From Myxococcales bacterium (GTDB taxonomy: Bacteria; Myxococcota_A; Polyangia; Haliangiales; Haliangiaceae), in contig WYBA01000083.1 in assembly GCA_011526095.1 (NCBI GenBank), positions 1 to 64,000 of the forward strand: a stretch of 64,000 nt of DNA, written 5' to 3'. How positions within the stretch are numbered: the first letter of the stretch is position 1; the number at the start of each line of letters is the position of its first letter. A program made the position numbers and the translations under genes. Below the pieces are notes generated by a model that had not been told where the DNA came from, made no database searches, and was given only the letters and a program-made list of their open reading frames with translations. Positions 1 to 18,362 of the stretch are shown here, in pieces.

Positions 1-1285
1 CGCCGAGCGCGCGCAGCAGCCGCTGCCGCGCCGCCGGGTCGAGCCCGCGCGCGCCGTCGGCGAGCGCCGCCTCGATCGCCCGCGCCGCGGCAGCGCCGCG
101 CCGCGCGAGCTGCTTGGTCGCCGTGTCCGCCGCCAGCCCGCCCGCGATCACGTCGTCGACCAGCGCGCGGTCGCCGCCGCCCTCGGCGAGGTCGACGTCC
201 GCGAGCGCGACCAGCTCCGCGATCGCCGTGACGTCGCGCTTGCCGCCCTTGGTCGCCTTGCCCGGCCACACCTCGCCGAGCACCACCGTCACGCAGTCCG
301 TCGCCACCGGCTCGGGCAGCATCGCCCACACCGGCTGCAGCGCCGCGGCGCCGCTGGCCTCGGGCACCTCGATCCACCACGCGGCCGTCCTCGTCACGAC
401 CCCGAGCCGGCGCGGCCGGTTGCTCGCCGCCAGCTCCTTGGCGCCGCGCGCGTCGCCGCCGAGCAACCGGAACCCCGCCAGGCGCGCGCCCGCCTTGGTC
501 GCGCGGAACGTGATGAACTCGCCGCGCCCGTCCTTGCCGCGGTTCTCGGTCCACACCGTTGCCGCGTCGCCGTCGTCGAGCTCGCGCGGCCGCGTCAGCT
601 GCGAGGCGTCGGTCGCGCCGGCCTGGGTCGACGCCCACGCCGCCCGCCACACCGCCGAGGTGCTCGGGGCCACCGCGGGCGCCTGCGCCGTCGCGGTCAC
701 CGTCGGCGCCGCCGGATCGACCGCGGGCTGCAGCCGCACCGCGCGGAACTCCTTGCCGGTCCACGCCTGCGCGAACAGCCGCGCCGGCTGGCCGTCGCAC
801 CGGTCGATCCCGGGGCGGACCTCGTAGCGGTACAGCTCCCCGTCCTCGAACGCCACGGTCACGGCGTGGTCGCCGTCGCGCCCGACCGGGCCGACCGGCC
901 CCTGCCACTCGCCGAACAGCACGCCGCGCTCGAACCGCAGCAGCACCGCGTGCTTCACCCGCACCCCCTCGGGGGTGGTCACGTCGAGCTGGACCAGCAG
1001 CCGGGGCCCGGCGCCGAGCCGCGCCGCGGCGAAGGTCGCGCCGGTCGCGGCGCCCGCGACCTCGAGCCGGTCGAACGCGTCGCCCGCCTTGCCGTCGATC
1101 CGCGCGACGATCGTACCGCTGGCCTCGACGTGCACGTCGTCGAGGTCGCCGTCGCCGTCGACGTCCACCCGGCCGGACGCGACGGCGGCGTCGGCCAGGG
1201 CAGGGCGCGGCGCGGCCGCGAGCGCCGGGGCGCACAGCGCGGCGGCGAGCATCCACAGGGCGGGGCGAGAGCGCGGGCGACGCAT
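1..1285 (-). CDS. exported hypothetical protein with discoidin-like segment (partial, 3' end outside window)
   Basis: The frame opens with ATG at 1285 and stays open to the window edge (428 codons), so the C-terminus is missing. Residues 1-30 look like a signal peptide (basic MRRPRSRP, then an alanine/leucine core ending near ALA-DAA). Next comes an acidic segment resembling an FG-GAP/VCBS-type 'DVDGDGDLDDV' stretch. The middle part (about residues 220-300) contains GDAATVWTENRGKDGRGEFI followed by GFRLLGGD, a pattern typical of F5/8-type-C (discoidin) or NAD-like sugar-binding domains in myxobacterial secreted proteins. The last visible part is helical and alanine-rich. It is divergent from queA, 63 bases away. 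Function not recognised; secretion is inferred from the signal peptide. Confidence 0.7.
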   Translation of the reverse strand, partial: MRRPRSRPALWMLAAALCAPALAAAPRPALADAAVASGRVDVDGDGDLDDVHVEASGTIVARIDGKAGDAFDRLEVAGAATGATFAAARLGAGPRLLVQLDVTTPEGVRVKHAVLLRFERGVLFGEWQGPVGPVGRDGDHAVTVAFEDGELYRYEVRPGIDRCDGQPARLFAQAWTGKEFRAVRLQPAVDPAAPTVTATAQAPAVAPSTSAVWRAAWASTQAGATDASQLTRPRELDDGDAATVWTENRGKDGRGEFITFRATKAGARLAGFRLLGGDARGAKELAASNRPRRLGVVTRTAAWWIEVPEASGAAALQPVWAMLPEPVATDCVTVVLGEVWPGKATKGGKRDVTAIAELVALADVDLAEGGGDRALVDDVIAGGLAADTATKQLARRGAAAARAIEAALADGARGLDPAARQRLLRALG

Positions 1286-1335
1286 CGTCGCCGAATCTAC
1301 GACGACCGGCTCCCGATCGCCTGCGGCAATGGTAA

Positions 1336-3556
<2,221 letters not shown>

Positions 3557-3626
3557 GTCGCGACGTTTCGGCTTTTTGCTCATCGCTCCGTCCCGCCCTA
3601 TTCCCCCGGGACGCCTGGAGGCTTCC

Positions 3627-3932
3627 ATGCAGGCTCTGTCGCCCATCTTGATGATGGTCCTGATGTTCGCGGTCTTCTACTTCATCCTGATCCGCCCGCA
3701 GGTGAAGCGTCAGAAGGAGCATCAGGAGATGCTCAAGAAGCTCGACAAGGGCGACATGATCCTCACCCGCGGCGGGCTGATCGGAAAGATCACCGGCAGC
3801 AACGGCGACGTCCTCGTCGTCGAGCTGCAGGAGAAGGTCCGCGTCCGCATGCCGCGCTCGTTCATCGAGGCGCGGTGGGACGACAGCAAGGCGGCCGCCG
3901 ACGGTCCGACCTCGGGCGCCAAGGCTGCTTGA
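3627..3932 (+). CDS. yajC: preprotein translocase subunit YajC
   Basis: Small inner-membrane accessory of the Sec translocon, part of the SecDF-YajC complex. The 101-residue product has one N-terminal membrane helix (about residues 5-25, SPILMMVLMFAVFYFILIRP), directly followed by the family signature RPQVKRQKEHQEML. A short beta-rich cytoplasmic domain follows (KGDMILTRGGLIGKITG...VLVVEL..KVRVRMPRSFIE). A strong Shine-Dalgarno GGAGG sits six bases before the ATG. The next gene downstream, 95 bases away, is secD. Confidence 0.95.
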   Translation: MQALSPILMMVLMFAVFYFILIRPQVKRQKEHQEMLKKLDKGDMILTRGGLIGKITGSNGDVLVVELQEKVRVRMPRSFIEARWDDSKAAADGPTSGAKAA

Positions 3933-4027
3933 TTTTTCCGGCCGTCCCACTCGCAACCCAGACCCGTTGAGCTAGAGTCCGCCCCCTGTTCTGGGGCCGG
4001 ATGGCCCGGATCGCCCGAGGTTTCTTC

Positions 4028-5932
<1,905 letters not shown>

Positions 5933-5948
5933 AGCCCAGGCGACCACC

Positions 5949-7214
5949 ATGGCCACCGAGCACAAGTTCCGGTACCTGCTGAAGCCGGGCAACGACTTCA
6001 AGCTGATCAAGATGATGCCCATGTGGTGCATCATCTCGTTCCTGCTGTGCGCCGCGTCGATCGGCTCCTTGTTCGTGAACAAGGCCGTCCGCGGCGACTA
6101 CATGAACTGGACGATCGACTTCAAGGGCGGCACCGAGATCGTCTACAAGTTCGTCGACGCCAGCGGCGCTCCGACCAAGGCCGACCCTGCGAAGGTCCGC
6201 GGGGCGATCGAAGGGCTCGGCGTCCAGGGCTTCGACGTCTCCGACTTCTCCTTCAAGGAGGACGGCAAGACGATCCACGGGATGACCGTGCGCACCCCCC
6301 GGTTCGGCGCGCTGACGCCGAAGCAGGCGCAGGAGGCGCTCGCCGCGTTCAACGCCGCGTTCGCCGAGCGCGGCGTCGAGAAGGCGCAGTGGTCGGGTGA
6401 CCGGCTGTTCGTCCGCTCGACCCAGGTGATCGACGAGGCGAAGGTCGGGGAGGCGCTCGCGCCGCTCGGCCTCGAGCTCAAGCCGGTCGAGGAGGGGCAG
6501 GCCAAGCTCAACACCGCGCCCAACGAGGACACCGGCGAGTACAACGCGACGTTCACCGTGTGGGGCCTGGATCGCCAGTACGAGAAGGCGATCGAGGCGC
6601 AGTTCGGCGGCCAGGGCACGATCGACGCGCAGGTCGTGCAGTCGCACGGCGTCGGCGCCAAGGCCGGCGACAAGCTCCGCAACGACGGCATCAAGTCGAT
6701 CCTCTACGCGATGGCGCTGATCGTCCTGTACCTGGCGTTCCGGTTCGACATCCGGTACGCGCCGGGCGCGATCGTCGCGACCCTGCACGACGCGATCATG
6801 GTGATCGGCGTGTTCTCGGTGACGTGGAGCGAGGTGTCGCTGACCTCGGTCGCCGCGCTGCTCACGGTCGTCGGGTTCTCGGTCAACGACACGGTCGTCA
6901 TCTTCGACCGCATCCGCGAGAACATGGCCAAGCTCAAGGACAAGAAGGTCGAGCGGATCGTCGAGATCTCGCTCAACGAGGTCCTCGTGCGGTCGCTGCT
7001 GACCTCGGTGACGCTGTTCTTGACGACCCTGATGATGAACCTGTTCGGCGAGGGCCTCGTCCAGAACTTCGCGTTCGCGATGAACGCCGGCATCATCGTC
7101 GGCGCGTACTCGTCGCTGTTCCTCGCGCCGCCGGTGTTCATCTGGATCCACAAGCGCTGGTACACCGGCCCGGTGAAGCAGCGCCGGCCGGCCGCGGCCT
7201 CGGCCGACGCCTAG
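5949..7214 (+). CDS. secF: protein translocase subunit SecF
   Basis: Partner of SecD in the membrane. It has 421 residues, longer than the usual 300-320 because the periplasmic region between the first helix (about 18-40) and the second is expanded (about residues 55-240). The first periplasmic motif WTIDFKGGTEIVYKF is clear. The C-terminal helices carry the family pattern VGFSVNDTVVIFDRIREN and the block SVTLFLTTLMMNLFGEG. The C-terminus ends in a short basic/alanine tail. No strong ribosome site is visible before the ATG, so translation may be coupled to secD 16 bases upstream. A strong hairpin follows at 7264. Confidence 0.95.
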   Translation: MATEHKFRYLLKPGNDFKLIKMMPMWCIISFLLCAASIGSLFVNKAVRGDYMNWTIDFKGGTEIVYKFVDASGAPTKADPAKVRGAIEGLGVQGFDVSDFSFKEDGKTIHGMTVRTPRFGALTPKQAQEALAAFNAAFAERGVEKAQWSGDRLFVRSTQVIDEAKVGEALAPLGLELKPVEEGQAKLNTAPNEDTGEYNATFTVWGLDRQYEKAIEAQFGGQGTIDAQVVQSHGVGAKAGDKLRNDGIKSILYAMALIVLYLAFRFDIRYAPGAIVATLHDAIMVIGVFSVTWSEVSLTSVAALLTVVGFSVNDTVVIFDRIRENMAKLKDKKVERIVEISLNEVLVRSLLTSVTLFLTTLMMNLFGEGLVQNFAFAMNAGIIVGAYSSLFLAPPVFIWIHKRWYTGPVKQRRPAAASADA

Positions 7215-7263
7215 CGCGTCTTCACGGGGGGCGCGGCGGGGCGGCGAGCCCCGTGTGGAGAAG

Positions 7264-7290
7264 GGCCGGGACGCCGCGAGGCGCCCGGCC
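7264..7290 (+). terminator. GC hairpin after secF, candidate terminator
   Basis: GGCCGGG-A-CGCC pairs with GGCG-CCCGGCC around a GCGA (GNRA) tetraloop: 11 pairs with a single bulged A at 7271. It is followed by TTCGCCGTTT, so the T tract is interrupted. It is the last element before recJ and probably ends the queA-secF operon. Confidence 0.55.
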
Positions 7291-7356
7291 TTCGCCGTTT
7301 GCAGAGGCAGCGTCGTCGGTGTCAGAGGATCAGACGGCTGGGGTAGGGTGCCGCGC

Positions 7357-9093
<1,737 letters not shown>

Positions 9094-9171
9094 CCGAGGC
9101 CTTGACCGGCCGGCGGCTCGACAGCCGCGCCGGGTCTGGCCTCGCGCCCGCGTTCGCGCTACGACCCCGGC

Positions 9172-9567
9172 GTGGCGCGACGTGATCCGGATGTTCCCCG
9201 CTTGCCGCGCGGCCGAGGCCTCGCGCTCAACGGCCCGGCCATCTTCCGCATCCTGATGGTGGCCACCGTGCTGGTCGCGCTGATCGTGCTGCAGCGACCG
9301 TGCGCCGACGCGGTCAGCGGCTTCGTCGGCCAGTTCGAGACCCCCGACGCGCGCCGCGCGGTCACGCCGGTCGACGCCGGGGCTCCAAAGGTAGATCCGT
9401 ACGGCGGCGGCTACATCAAGGTCGATCCGTCGATGTCCGAGGAGGACTTCAAGCGGGCGCTCGAGCAGGCCGGGCAGCCCGCTCCGGCGCCGTCTCCGAC
9501 TCCGTCTCCGACTCCGCCTCCGACTCCGTCTCCGACTCCGACTCCGTCTCCGACTCCGTCTCCGTGA
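9172..9567 (+). CDS. small single-span membrane protein with Pro-Ser/Thr repeat tail
   Basis: 131 residues from a GTG. A short basic N-terminus is followed by one membrane helix (about residues 25-44, IFRILMVATVLVALIVLQ). An external domain with PYGGGYIKVDPSMSEEDFKRALEQAGQPA comes next, then a tail of about 28 residues built of PSPTP units that runs to the stop. The tail is encoded by a tandem CTCCGT/CTCCGA hexamer (see repeat). The likely topology is N-in with the tail in the periplasm, where such tails often act as wall-spanning stalks. It converges on the nitrilase-family gene with one base between stops. No family recognised; GC-rich codon use and the 'MSEEDFKRAL' helix support a real gene. 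Confidence 0.6.
   Translation: MARRDPDVPRLPRGRGLALNGPAIFRILMVATVLVALIVLQRPCADAVSGFVGQFETPDARRAVTPVDAGAPKVDPYGGGYIKVDPSMSEEDFKRALEQAGQPAPAPSPTPSPTPPPTPSPTPTPSPTPSP
9491..9564 (+). repeat. CTCCG(T/A) hexamer tandem repeat, coding
   Basis: About twelve imperfect copies of CTCCGT or CTCCGA, with one CTCCGC, in frame with the preceding gene and encoding alternating Pro with Ser/Thr. The same CTCCGT unit recurs at 24434-24489 and, on the other strand, at 36693-36729. Confidence 0.9.
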
Positions 9568-9568
9568 G

Positions 9569-10408
9569 TCACCCCCGGGACGGGTGCAGCACCGCGTGGC
9601 GCTGACACGGCATCTGCTGCCGCGTCCGCGCCACCGCCTCGGCGTCGAGCGCCGCGTCGATCACCCCGTCGCCCTCGGCCAGCTCCGCGACCACGGTCCC
9701 CCACGGGTCGATGATCAGGCTGTGACCGAAGCTCTCGCGCTTGTCGTTGTGGCGCCCGTGCTGCGCCGCCGCGACCACCCAGCACTGGTTCTCGATCGCC
9801 CGCGCCCGGAGCAGCACGTGCCAGTGCGCTCGGCCCGTGTGGGCGGTGAACGCCGCGGGCACCACGATCGTGTCGGCGCCGTGGTCGAACGCCAGCCGGC
9901 GGAACAGCTCCGGGAACCGCACGTCGTAGCAGATCGTGAGCCCGACCCGGCGCTCGCCGATCGGCACCACGACGACCTCGTCGCCGCCGACCGTCCCGTC
10001 CGACTCCCGCAGCACCGCGCCGCCCGGGATGTCGACGTCGAACAGGTGGATCTTGCGGTAGCGCGCCACGAGCGCGCCGTCCGGCGACACCACCGCGGCC
10101 GTGTTGTAGGCCCGGCGGTCGTCCCCGGGGACGCGCTCCGGCAGCCCACCCCCGATCACCCAGGCGCGGTGTCGGGTCGCAAGATCGATCAGTGTCCCCA
10201 GGATCGGGCCGGGATCGCGCGCGTCCAGCACCTCGGTGACCGCCAGCTTGTCGCCCTCCTTGCGCCCCAGGAACGCAAAACACTCGGGCAAGATCAGCAG
10301 GTTAGCTCCGCGGATGGCGGCCTCGTCCCCGAGGCGGCGGCACTGCGCCAGGTTGGCCCGAAGGTCGTCGGTCGAGCACAGCTGGAGGGCGGCGGCGTGC
10401 AGGGGCAT
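9569..10408 (-). CDS. Nit-type carbon-nitrogen hydrolase (deaminated glutathione amidase-like)
   Basis: Nitrilase-superfamily amidase. The Glu-Lys-Cys triad is complete: E42 in LILPECFAF, K119 in RYRKIHLFDVDI and C160 in GLTICYDVRFPELFR. KIHLFDVDIPGG and the CYDVRFPELFR block are characteristic of the Nit1/Nit2 (omega-amidase, deaminated glutathione amidase) branch rather than true nitrilases. The C-terminal RTRQQMPCQRHAVL is also family-typical. I chose the ATG at 10408, which gives MPLHAAALQL and 279 residues; an upstream ATG at 10468 would add 20 atypical residues. It is convergent with the small membrane-protein gene and divergent from rimP. Confidence 0.9.
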   Translation of the reverse strand: MPLHAAALQLCSTDDLRANLAQCRRLGDEAAIRGANLLILPECFAFLGRKEGDKLAVTEVLDARDPGPILGTLIDLATRHRAWVIGGGLPERVPGDDRRAYNTAAVVSPDGALVARYRKIHLFDVDIPGGAVLRESDGTVGGDEVVVVPIGERRVGLTICYDVRFPELFRRLAFDHGADTIVVPAAFTAHTGRAHWHVLLRARAIENQCWVVAAAQHGRHNDKRESFGHSLIIDPWGTVVAELAEGDGVIDAALDAEAVARTRQQMPCQRHAVLHPSRG

Positions 10409-10645
10409 GTCGGGCAAGTTACCAGGCTCTTGCACCTGTTTCGGCGCGGTGGTACCCGTATGCCGCATCTATCTCGGCCTCGGCGGGGTGGGCGAAAGCC
10501 CGCTCTTTTTTTTTTGGGGGGAGACCACTCCCCCCAAACCCCCCAGTCGGATCCACGCACGAACGCCCGCCGAGACCGCGAACTCCGAATCCGACGACAA
10601 GCACCTCGAAACGACCGCCAGCTCCGCGCCACCGCACTTCCCCGA
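10409..10645. other. intergenic region between divergent nit gene and rimP, with T10 run and G6/C6 hairpin
   Basis: Holds a run of ten T (10506-10515) directly followed by a perfect 8-bp inverted repeat, GGGGGGAG / CTCCCCCC (10516-10523 and 10528-10535) around ACCA, then AAACCCCCC. The T run is upstream of the hairpin on the + strand, so this is not a normal terminator in either direction. A weak TTGCAC-N17-TACCCG (10430-10458) could be the rimP-operon promoter. The hairpin resembles the one at 28589-28612. Confidence 0.6.
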
Positions 10646-11269
10646 ATGACCCGACACGACCCCATCGCCCAGCGCGTCATGAAGCTCATCGAGCCGGTGT
10701 GCCACGCCGCCGGCTACGAGCTCGTCGACCTGCGCTTCCTGATGGATCAGGGCGGCTGGGTGCTGCGGGTGTTCATCGACCGGCTGCCGGCGGCAAGCTC
10801 GGAGGTCGAGGCGGCGGCGGCGCGGCAGAGCGAGGTCGATCTCGACGACTGCGAGCGGATGTCGCGCGAGCTGTCCGCCGTGCTCGACGTCGAGGACCCG
10901 ATCCCGCAGGCGTACCAGCTCGAGGTGTCGTCGCCGGGTGTCGATCGCCCGCTGCGCACGGTCGACCACTTCCGCCGCTACGCCGGCGCCGAGGTGAAGC
11001 TCCAGCTCGCGGCGCCGCAGCACACCCCCACCGGGGAGCGCCGCAACTTCCGCGGCGTCCTCCACGGGGTCGAGCCGGCGGACGCCACCGACGACGCGCA
11101 CGCGTTCGCGGTGGTCGAGGTCGATCACCAGGGCAAGGACGCCGCGTTCCGGCTACGCGTCGCCGACATCGAGTCGGCCCGCGTCGTGCCGGACTGGGAC
11201 GCGATTCTGCACCCGAACAGCACGCACAAGCCGAAGCCGAAGCAGGGGCGCGCCAAGGCGCGCAAGTAG
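10646..11269 (+). CDS. rimP: ribosome maturation factor RimP
   Basis: RimP binds the 30S precursor and helps its assembly; it heads the nusA-infB operon in most bacteria. The product is 207 residues with an alpha/beta N-terminal domain ([32 protein letters not shown]), the [22 protein letters not shown] block, and the signature [14 protein letters not shown]. It is longer than E. coli RimP (about 150) because of an acidic/glutamate insertion near residue 55 ([13 protein letters not shown]) and a basic Lys/Pro tail ([13 protein letters not shown]). The ATG at 10646 is the start that gives the canonical beginning. nusA starts ten bases after its stop. Confidence 0.92.
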   Translation: MTRHDPIAQRVMKLIEPVCHAAGYELVDLRFLMDQGGWVLRVFIDRLPAASSEVEAAAARQSEVDLDDCERMSRELSAVLDVEDPIPQAYQLEVSSPGVDRPLRTVDHFRRYAGAEVKLQLAAPQHTPTGERRNFRGVLHGVEPADATDDAHAFAVVEVDHQGKDAAFRLRVADIESARVVPDWDAILHPNSTHKPKPKQGRAKARK

Positions 11270-11279
11270 GAGACTCGCC

Positions 11280-12851
<1,572 letters not shown>

Positions 12852-12897
12852 TCGCCCGCGTCACGCCGCCTCGATACGAAGGACCGAACCAGACCGA

Positions 12898-13227
12898 ATG
12901 ACCTCCCAGACGTCTGCCATGAACCCCGCTCGCTCCGCTCCGGAGCGCACGTGCGTGGGCTGCCGCAAGGTGGCCGCGCCGGGCGCGATGGTGCGGGTCT
13001 GCGTCGAGCAGGGCCGGGCGGTCGTCGACGAGGCCCCCGGCGGGCGCAAGCGCCACGGCCGGGGGGCGTGGGTCCACCCGACCGCCGGGTGTCTCCACAA
13101 CGCGGCCAAGGGCGGGCTGTCCCGGAGCTTCCGGGCGCCCGTCGATGCAGGGCCGCTGATCGCCTGGGGGCACGAGCGAGGGATCGTCCGGATCTCGTCG
13201 CTGGTCACCGGGCCGCAGAAGTCGTAG
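12898..13227 (+). CDS. ylxR: YlxR-family RNA/nucleoid-binding protein (DUF448)
   Basis: YlxR proteins lie between nusA and infB in many bacteria; they bind nucleic acid and have been linked to transcription regulation and RNase P. The 109-residue product contains the signature [10 protein letters not shown], then [20 protein letters not shown], which is the diagnostic pattern. The N-terminus is uncertain: the ATG at 12898 or the in-frame ATG at 12919 ([12 protein letters not shown]) would both fit, and neither has a strong ribosome site. It lies 46 bases after nusA and 48 before infB. Confidence 0.9.
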   Translation: MTSQTSAMNPARSAPERTCVGCRKVAAPGAMVRVCVEQGRAVVDEAPGGRKRHGRGAWVHPTAGCLHNAAKGGLSRSFRAPVDAGPLIAWGHERGIVRISSLVTGPQKS

Positions 13228-13275
13228 AAGTACCACCCGAGAAACGTTCGCCAGGACATGACGACCGGAGCCAAG

Positions 13276-16395
<3,120 letters not shown>

Positions 16396-16408
16396 CCGGC
16401 CGCGCCGC

Positions 16409-16846
16409 ATGCACGTCGCCGTCTGTCGCTTCACGCTGCTCGTCGCCGAGAGCCACTCGCTCAAGGAGAAGCGCAGCGTGCTGCGGCGCCTCAAGGAGCG
16501 GACGCGCGCGCTCGGGGTCGTGGTCGCCGAGGTCGGCGGCCAGGACACCTGGCAGCGCGCCGAGCTGGCGTTCGCGGTCGTCGCGGACGCGCGCGATCGC
16601 GCCGAGCAGCTCGCGGACGCGGTGCTGCGCGCGTGCGCCGACGCGGTCGCGAACGGCGGCGCGCAGCTCGCCGCCGCGCGCCGCGAGGTGACGGCCTACG
16701 GCGACGACTGGTACGCGTCGGCGGCCGAGGTCGGGCGGGCGTGGGACGCCAAGGTCGGTGACGCGTCCGCGGCGGATGACGACGCCTCGTGGGTCCCGGC
16801 GGCGTGGCTCGCCGACGGGGCAGAGGGCAGCGGCGATGGCCGGTGA
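16409..16846 (+). CDS. ylxP: YlxP-like protein (DUF503)
   Basis: Small protein found between infB and rbfA in many bacteria; exact role unknown, presumed linked to ribosome assembly. The DUF503 signature is clear: VAVCRFTLLVAESHSLKEKRSVLRRLKERTR, followed by VVVAEVGGQDTWQRAELAFAVVA. The C-terminal 45 residues are acidic and low in complexity and extend past the usual about 95-residue domain. The stop overlaps the start of rbfA by 11 bases. Confidence 0.88.
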   Translation: MHVAVCRFTLLVAESHSLKEKRSVLRRLKERTRALGVVVAEVGGQDTWQRAELAFAVVADARDRAEQLADAVLRACADAVANGGAQLAAARREVTAYGDDWYASAAEVGRAWDAKVGDASAADDDASWVPAAWLADGAEGSGDGR

Positions 16847-17294
16847 GCGAAAGGCCCGCGTCGCCGAGGCGATCCGCGATACGCTCGCCCAGATGATCTC
16901 CCGCGAGGTCAAGGACCCTCGGGTCCAGGCGGCCGGTCTGGTGTCGATCACCCACGTCGAGCTCAACGCCGACATGAGCGTGGCGACGGTCTACGTCTCG
17001 GTGTTCGGCGACGACCGCACGGCCAGCCGCGCGGTCGAGGGCCTGCGCGCCGCGACGGGCTTCCTGCGCGGCCCGGTCGCCCGGCGCCTGCAGATGGCGC
17101 GGCCGCCCGAGCTGCGGTTCCAGCGCGACACCGGGCTGGCGTTCGGGATGGAGCTGCAGCAGATCGTCCGCGACGACGAGCGACGCGCGCGCGAGGCGGG
17201 GCGAGGGGAGGCGCCCGCCGCCCCGCCCGAGCCGGCCTCGCCGGAGCGCGAGGGCGGCCCAGCCGACGACGACGACGACGGAGGCGGCGCGTGA
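16836..17294 (+). CDS. rbfA: 30S ribosome-binding factor RbfA
   Basis: RbfA assists maturation of 16S rRNA in the 30S subunit. The ATG at 16836 gives MAGERKARVAEAIRDTLAQMISREVKDPRV, the standard N-terminus, with GAGG nine bases upstream. The KH-like core follows (VSITHVELNADMSVATVYVSVFG, then RRLQMARPPELRFQRDTGLAFGMEL). The 152-residue protein has a 35-residue Pro/Glu/Asp tail not seen in E. coli. It overlaps the preceding gene by 11 bases and the nrnA start by four (GTGA). Confidence 0.94.
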   Translation: MAGERKARVAEAIRDTLAQMISREVKDPRVQAAGLVSITHVELNADMSVATVYVSVFGDDRTASRAVEGLRAATGFLRGPVARRLQMARPPELRFQRDTGLAFGMELQQIVRDDERRAREAGRGEAPAAPPEPASPEREGGPADDDDDGGGA

Positions 17295-18280
17295 GCGTCG
17301 CCGACGCGCTGGATCGCGCCGCCGAGGCGCTGCGCAGCTCGTCGAACCTCCTGGTCACCAGTCATCGCCGCCCCGACGGAGACGGCTGCGGCGGCATGGT
17401 CGCGCTCACCTCGATCGCGCGCCGCGCCGGCAAGACCGTCACGCTGTACACGCCGGATCTCGTCCCGCGCCGCTACAAGTGGCTGCCGCTGGTGCCGACG
17501 AGCGTGCAGCGGCTGCCCGCGACCGCGCGGTTCGACGCGACGTTCGTCCTCGACTGCGCCGACCTCTCGCTGTGCGAGGGCGCGCTCCCCGCGCCGGCGG
17601 CGCGCGGCACGCTCGTCGACCTCGACCACCACGCCAGCGGTCAGCCGTTCGGCGACGTCGCCGTGTGCGATCCGCAGGCGGCCTCGGCCGGCGTGCTCGT
17701 CGTCCGCCTCGCCGACCACCTGGGATGGCCGATCGATCCCGACGCGGCGACCGCGCTCTACGTCTCGCTGATCTCCGACACCGGCTGGTTCCGCCACTCC
17801 AACACCAACGCCGAGGCGCTCCACATCGCGGCGCGGCTGGTCGACTGCGGCGCCCAGCCCGCGGCGATCGCCGGCAAGCTCGAGGAGCGGTCGAGCGCGT
17901 CCAAGCTGCGCCTGATGGGCGCCGCGCTGTCGAGCCTGGAGACCGCCGCGCGCGGCAAGGTCGCGGTCGTCTCGGTCACCCAGGCCATGGTCGACGCCTC
18001 CGGCGGGTCGTGGGACGACATCGAGGGCCTGGTCAACTGGGCGCGCGGCGTCGACGGCGTCCACGTCGGCGTGCTGCTCACCACCGCGCGCGGCGGCGGC
18101 ACCCGGGTGTCGATGCGCGCGCGCCTCGACACGATCGACGTGGGGGCCGTGGCGCTCGGGCTTGGCGGCGGCGGGCACCCCGGCGCGGCCGGGTGCTGGC
18201 TGCCCGACGAGCTACCGGCCGCCCGCGCCCGGGTCATCGCCGCCCTCGACGCCGCGCTCGGCAACGGCCGCGGTCGCTGA
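17291..18280 (+). CDS. nrnA: DHH/DHHA1 phosphoesterase, NrnA-like oligoribonuclease/pAp phosphatase
   Basis: NrnA-type proteins degrade short RNA oligomers and/or 3'-phosphoadenosine 5'-phosphate. The 329-residue product shows TSHRRPDGDGCGG (motif I), FVLDCADLS (motif II), LVDLDHHASGQ (DHH motif) and LISDTGWFRHSNT, then the DHHA1 half with VSMRARLDTIDVGAVA and GGGGHPGAAGC. All metal-binding motifs are intact. The GTG start overlaps the rbfA stop (GTGA). In most operons truB comes next; here a diheme lipoprotein gene lies between. Confidence 0.92.
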   Translation: MSVADALDRAAEALRSSSNLLVTSHRRPDGDGCGGMVALTSIARRAGKTVTLYTPDLVPRRYKWLPLVPTSVQRLPATARFDATFVLDCADLSLCEGALPAPAARGTLVDLDHHASGQPFGDVAVCDPQAASAGVLVVRLADHLGWPIDPDAATALYVSLISDTGWFRHSNTNAEALHIAARLVDCGAQPAAIAGKLEERSSASKLRLMGAALSSLETAARGKVAVVSVTQAMVDASGGSWDDIEGLVNWARGVDGVHVGVLLTTARGGGTRVSMRARLDTIDVGAVALGLGGGGHPGAAGCWLPDELPAARARVIAALDAALGNGRGR

Positions 18281-18344
18281 CCGCGACCTGCCGTCGCGGC
18301 CCGGGCGTGGCGTGAACCAGGCCACGTCGCCGGCCGGGGCTCGG

Positions 18345-18353
18345 TGCTAGGAT
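18345..18353 (+). promoter_or_regulatory. candidate extended -10 promoter of the diheme lipoprotein gene
   Basis: TGC-TAGGAT (18345-18353), an extended -10 element, nine bases before the ATG at 18363. No good -35 is visible 17 bases upstream. A start at this spacing would give a nearly leaderless message. Confidence 0.35.
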
Positions 18354-18362
18354 GCCGCCCCC

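Noticed and set aside
114..827. Plus-strand open frame under the first gene
   Set aside because: Ser/Pro/Arg-rich shadow of the minus-strand exported protein, which has a signal peptide and domain-like segments.
4001..4027. ATG at 4001 as the secD start
   Set aside because: The ATG at 4028 has GAGG at the right distance and gives the usual short N-terminus before the first helix.
10506..10545. T10 run plus G6/C6 hairpin as an intrinsic terminator
   Set aside because: The T run precedes the hairpin on the plus strand and would be an A run after it on the minus strand, so it fits no terminator in either direction.
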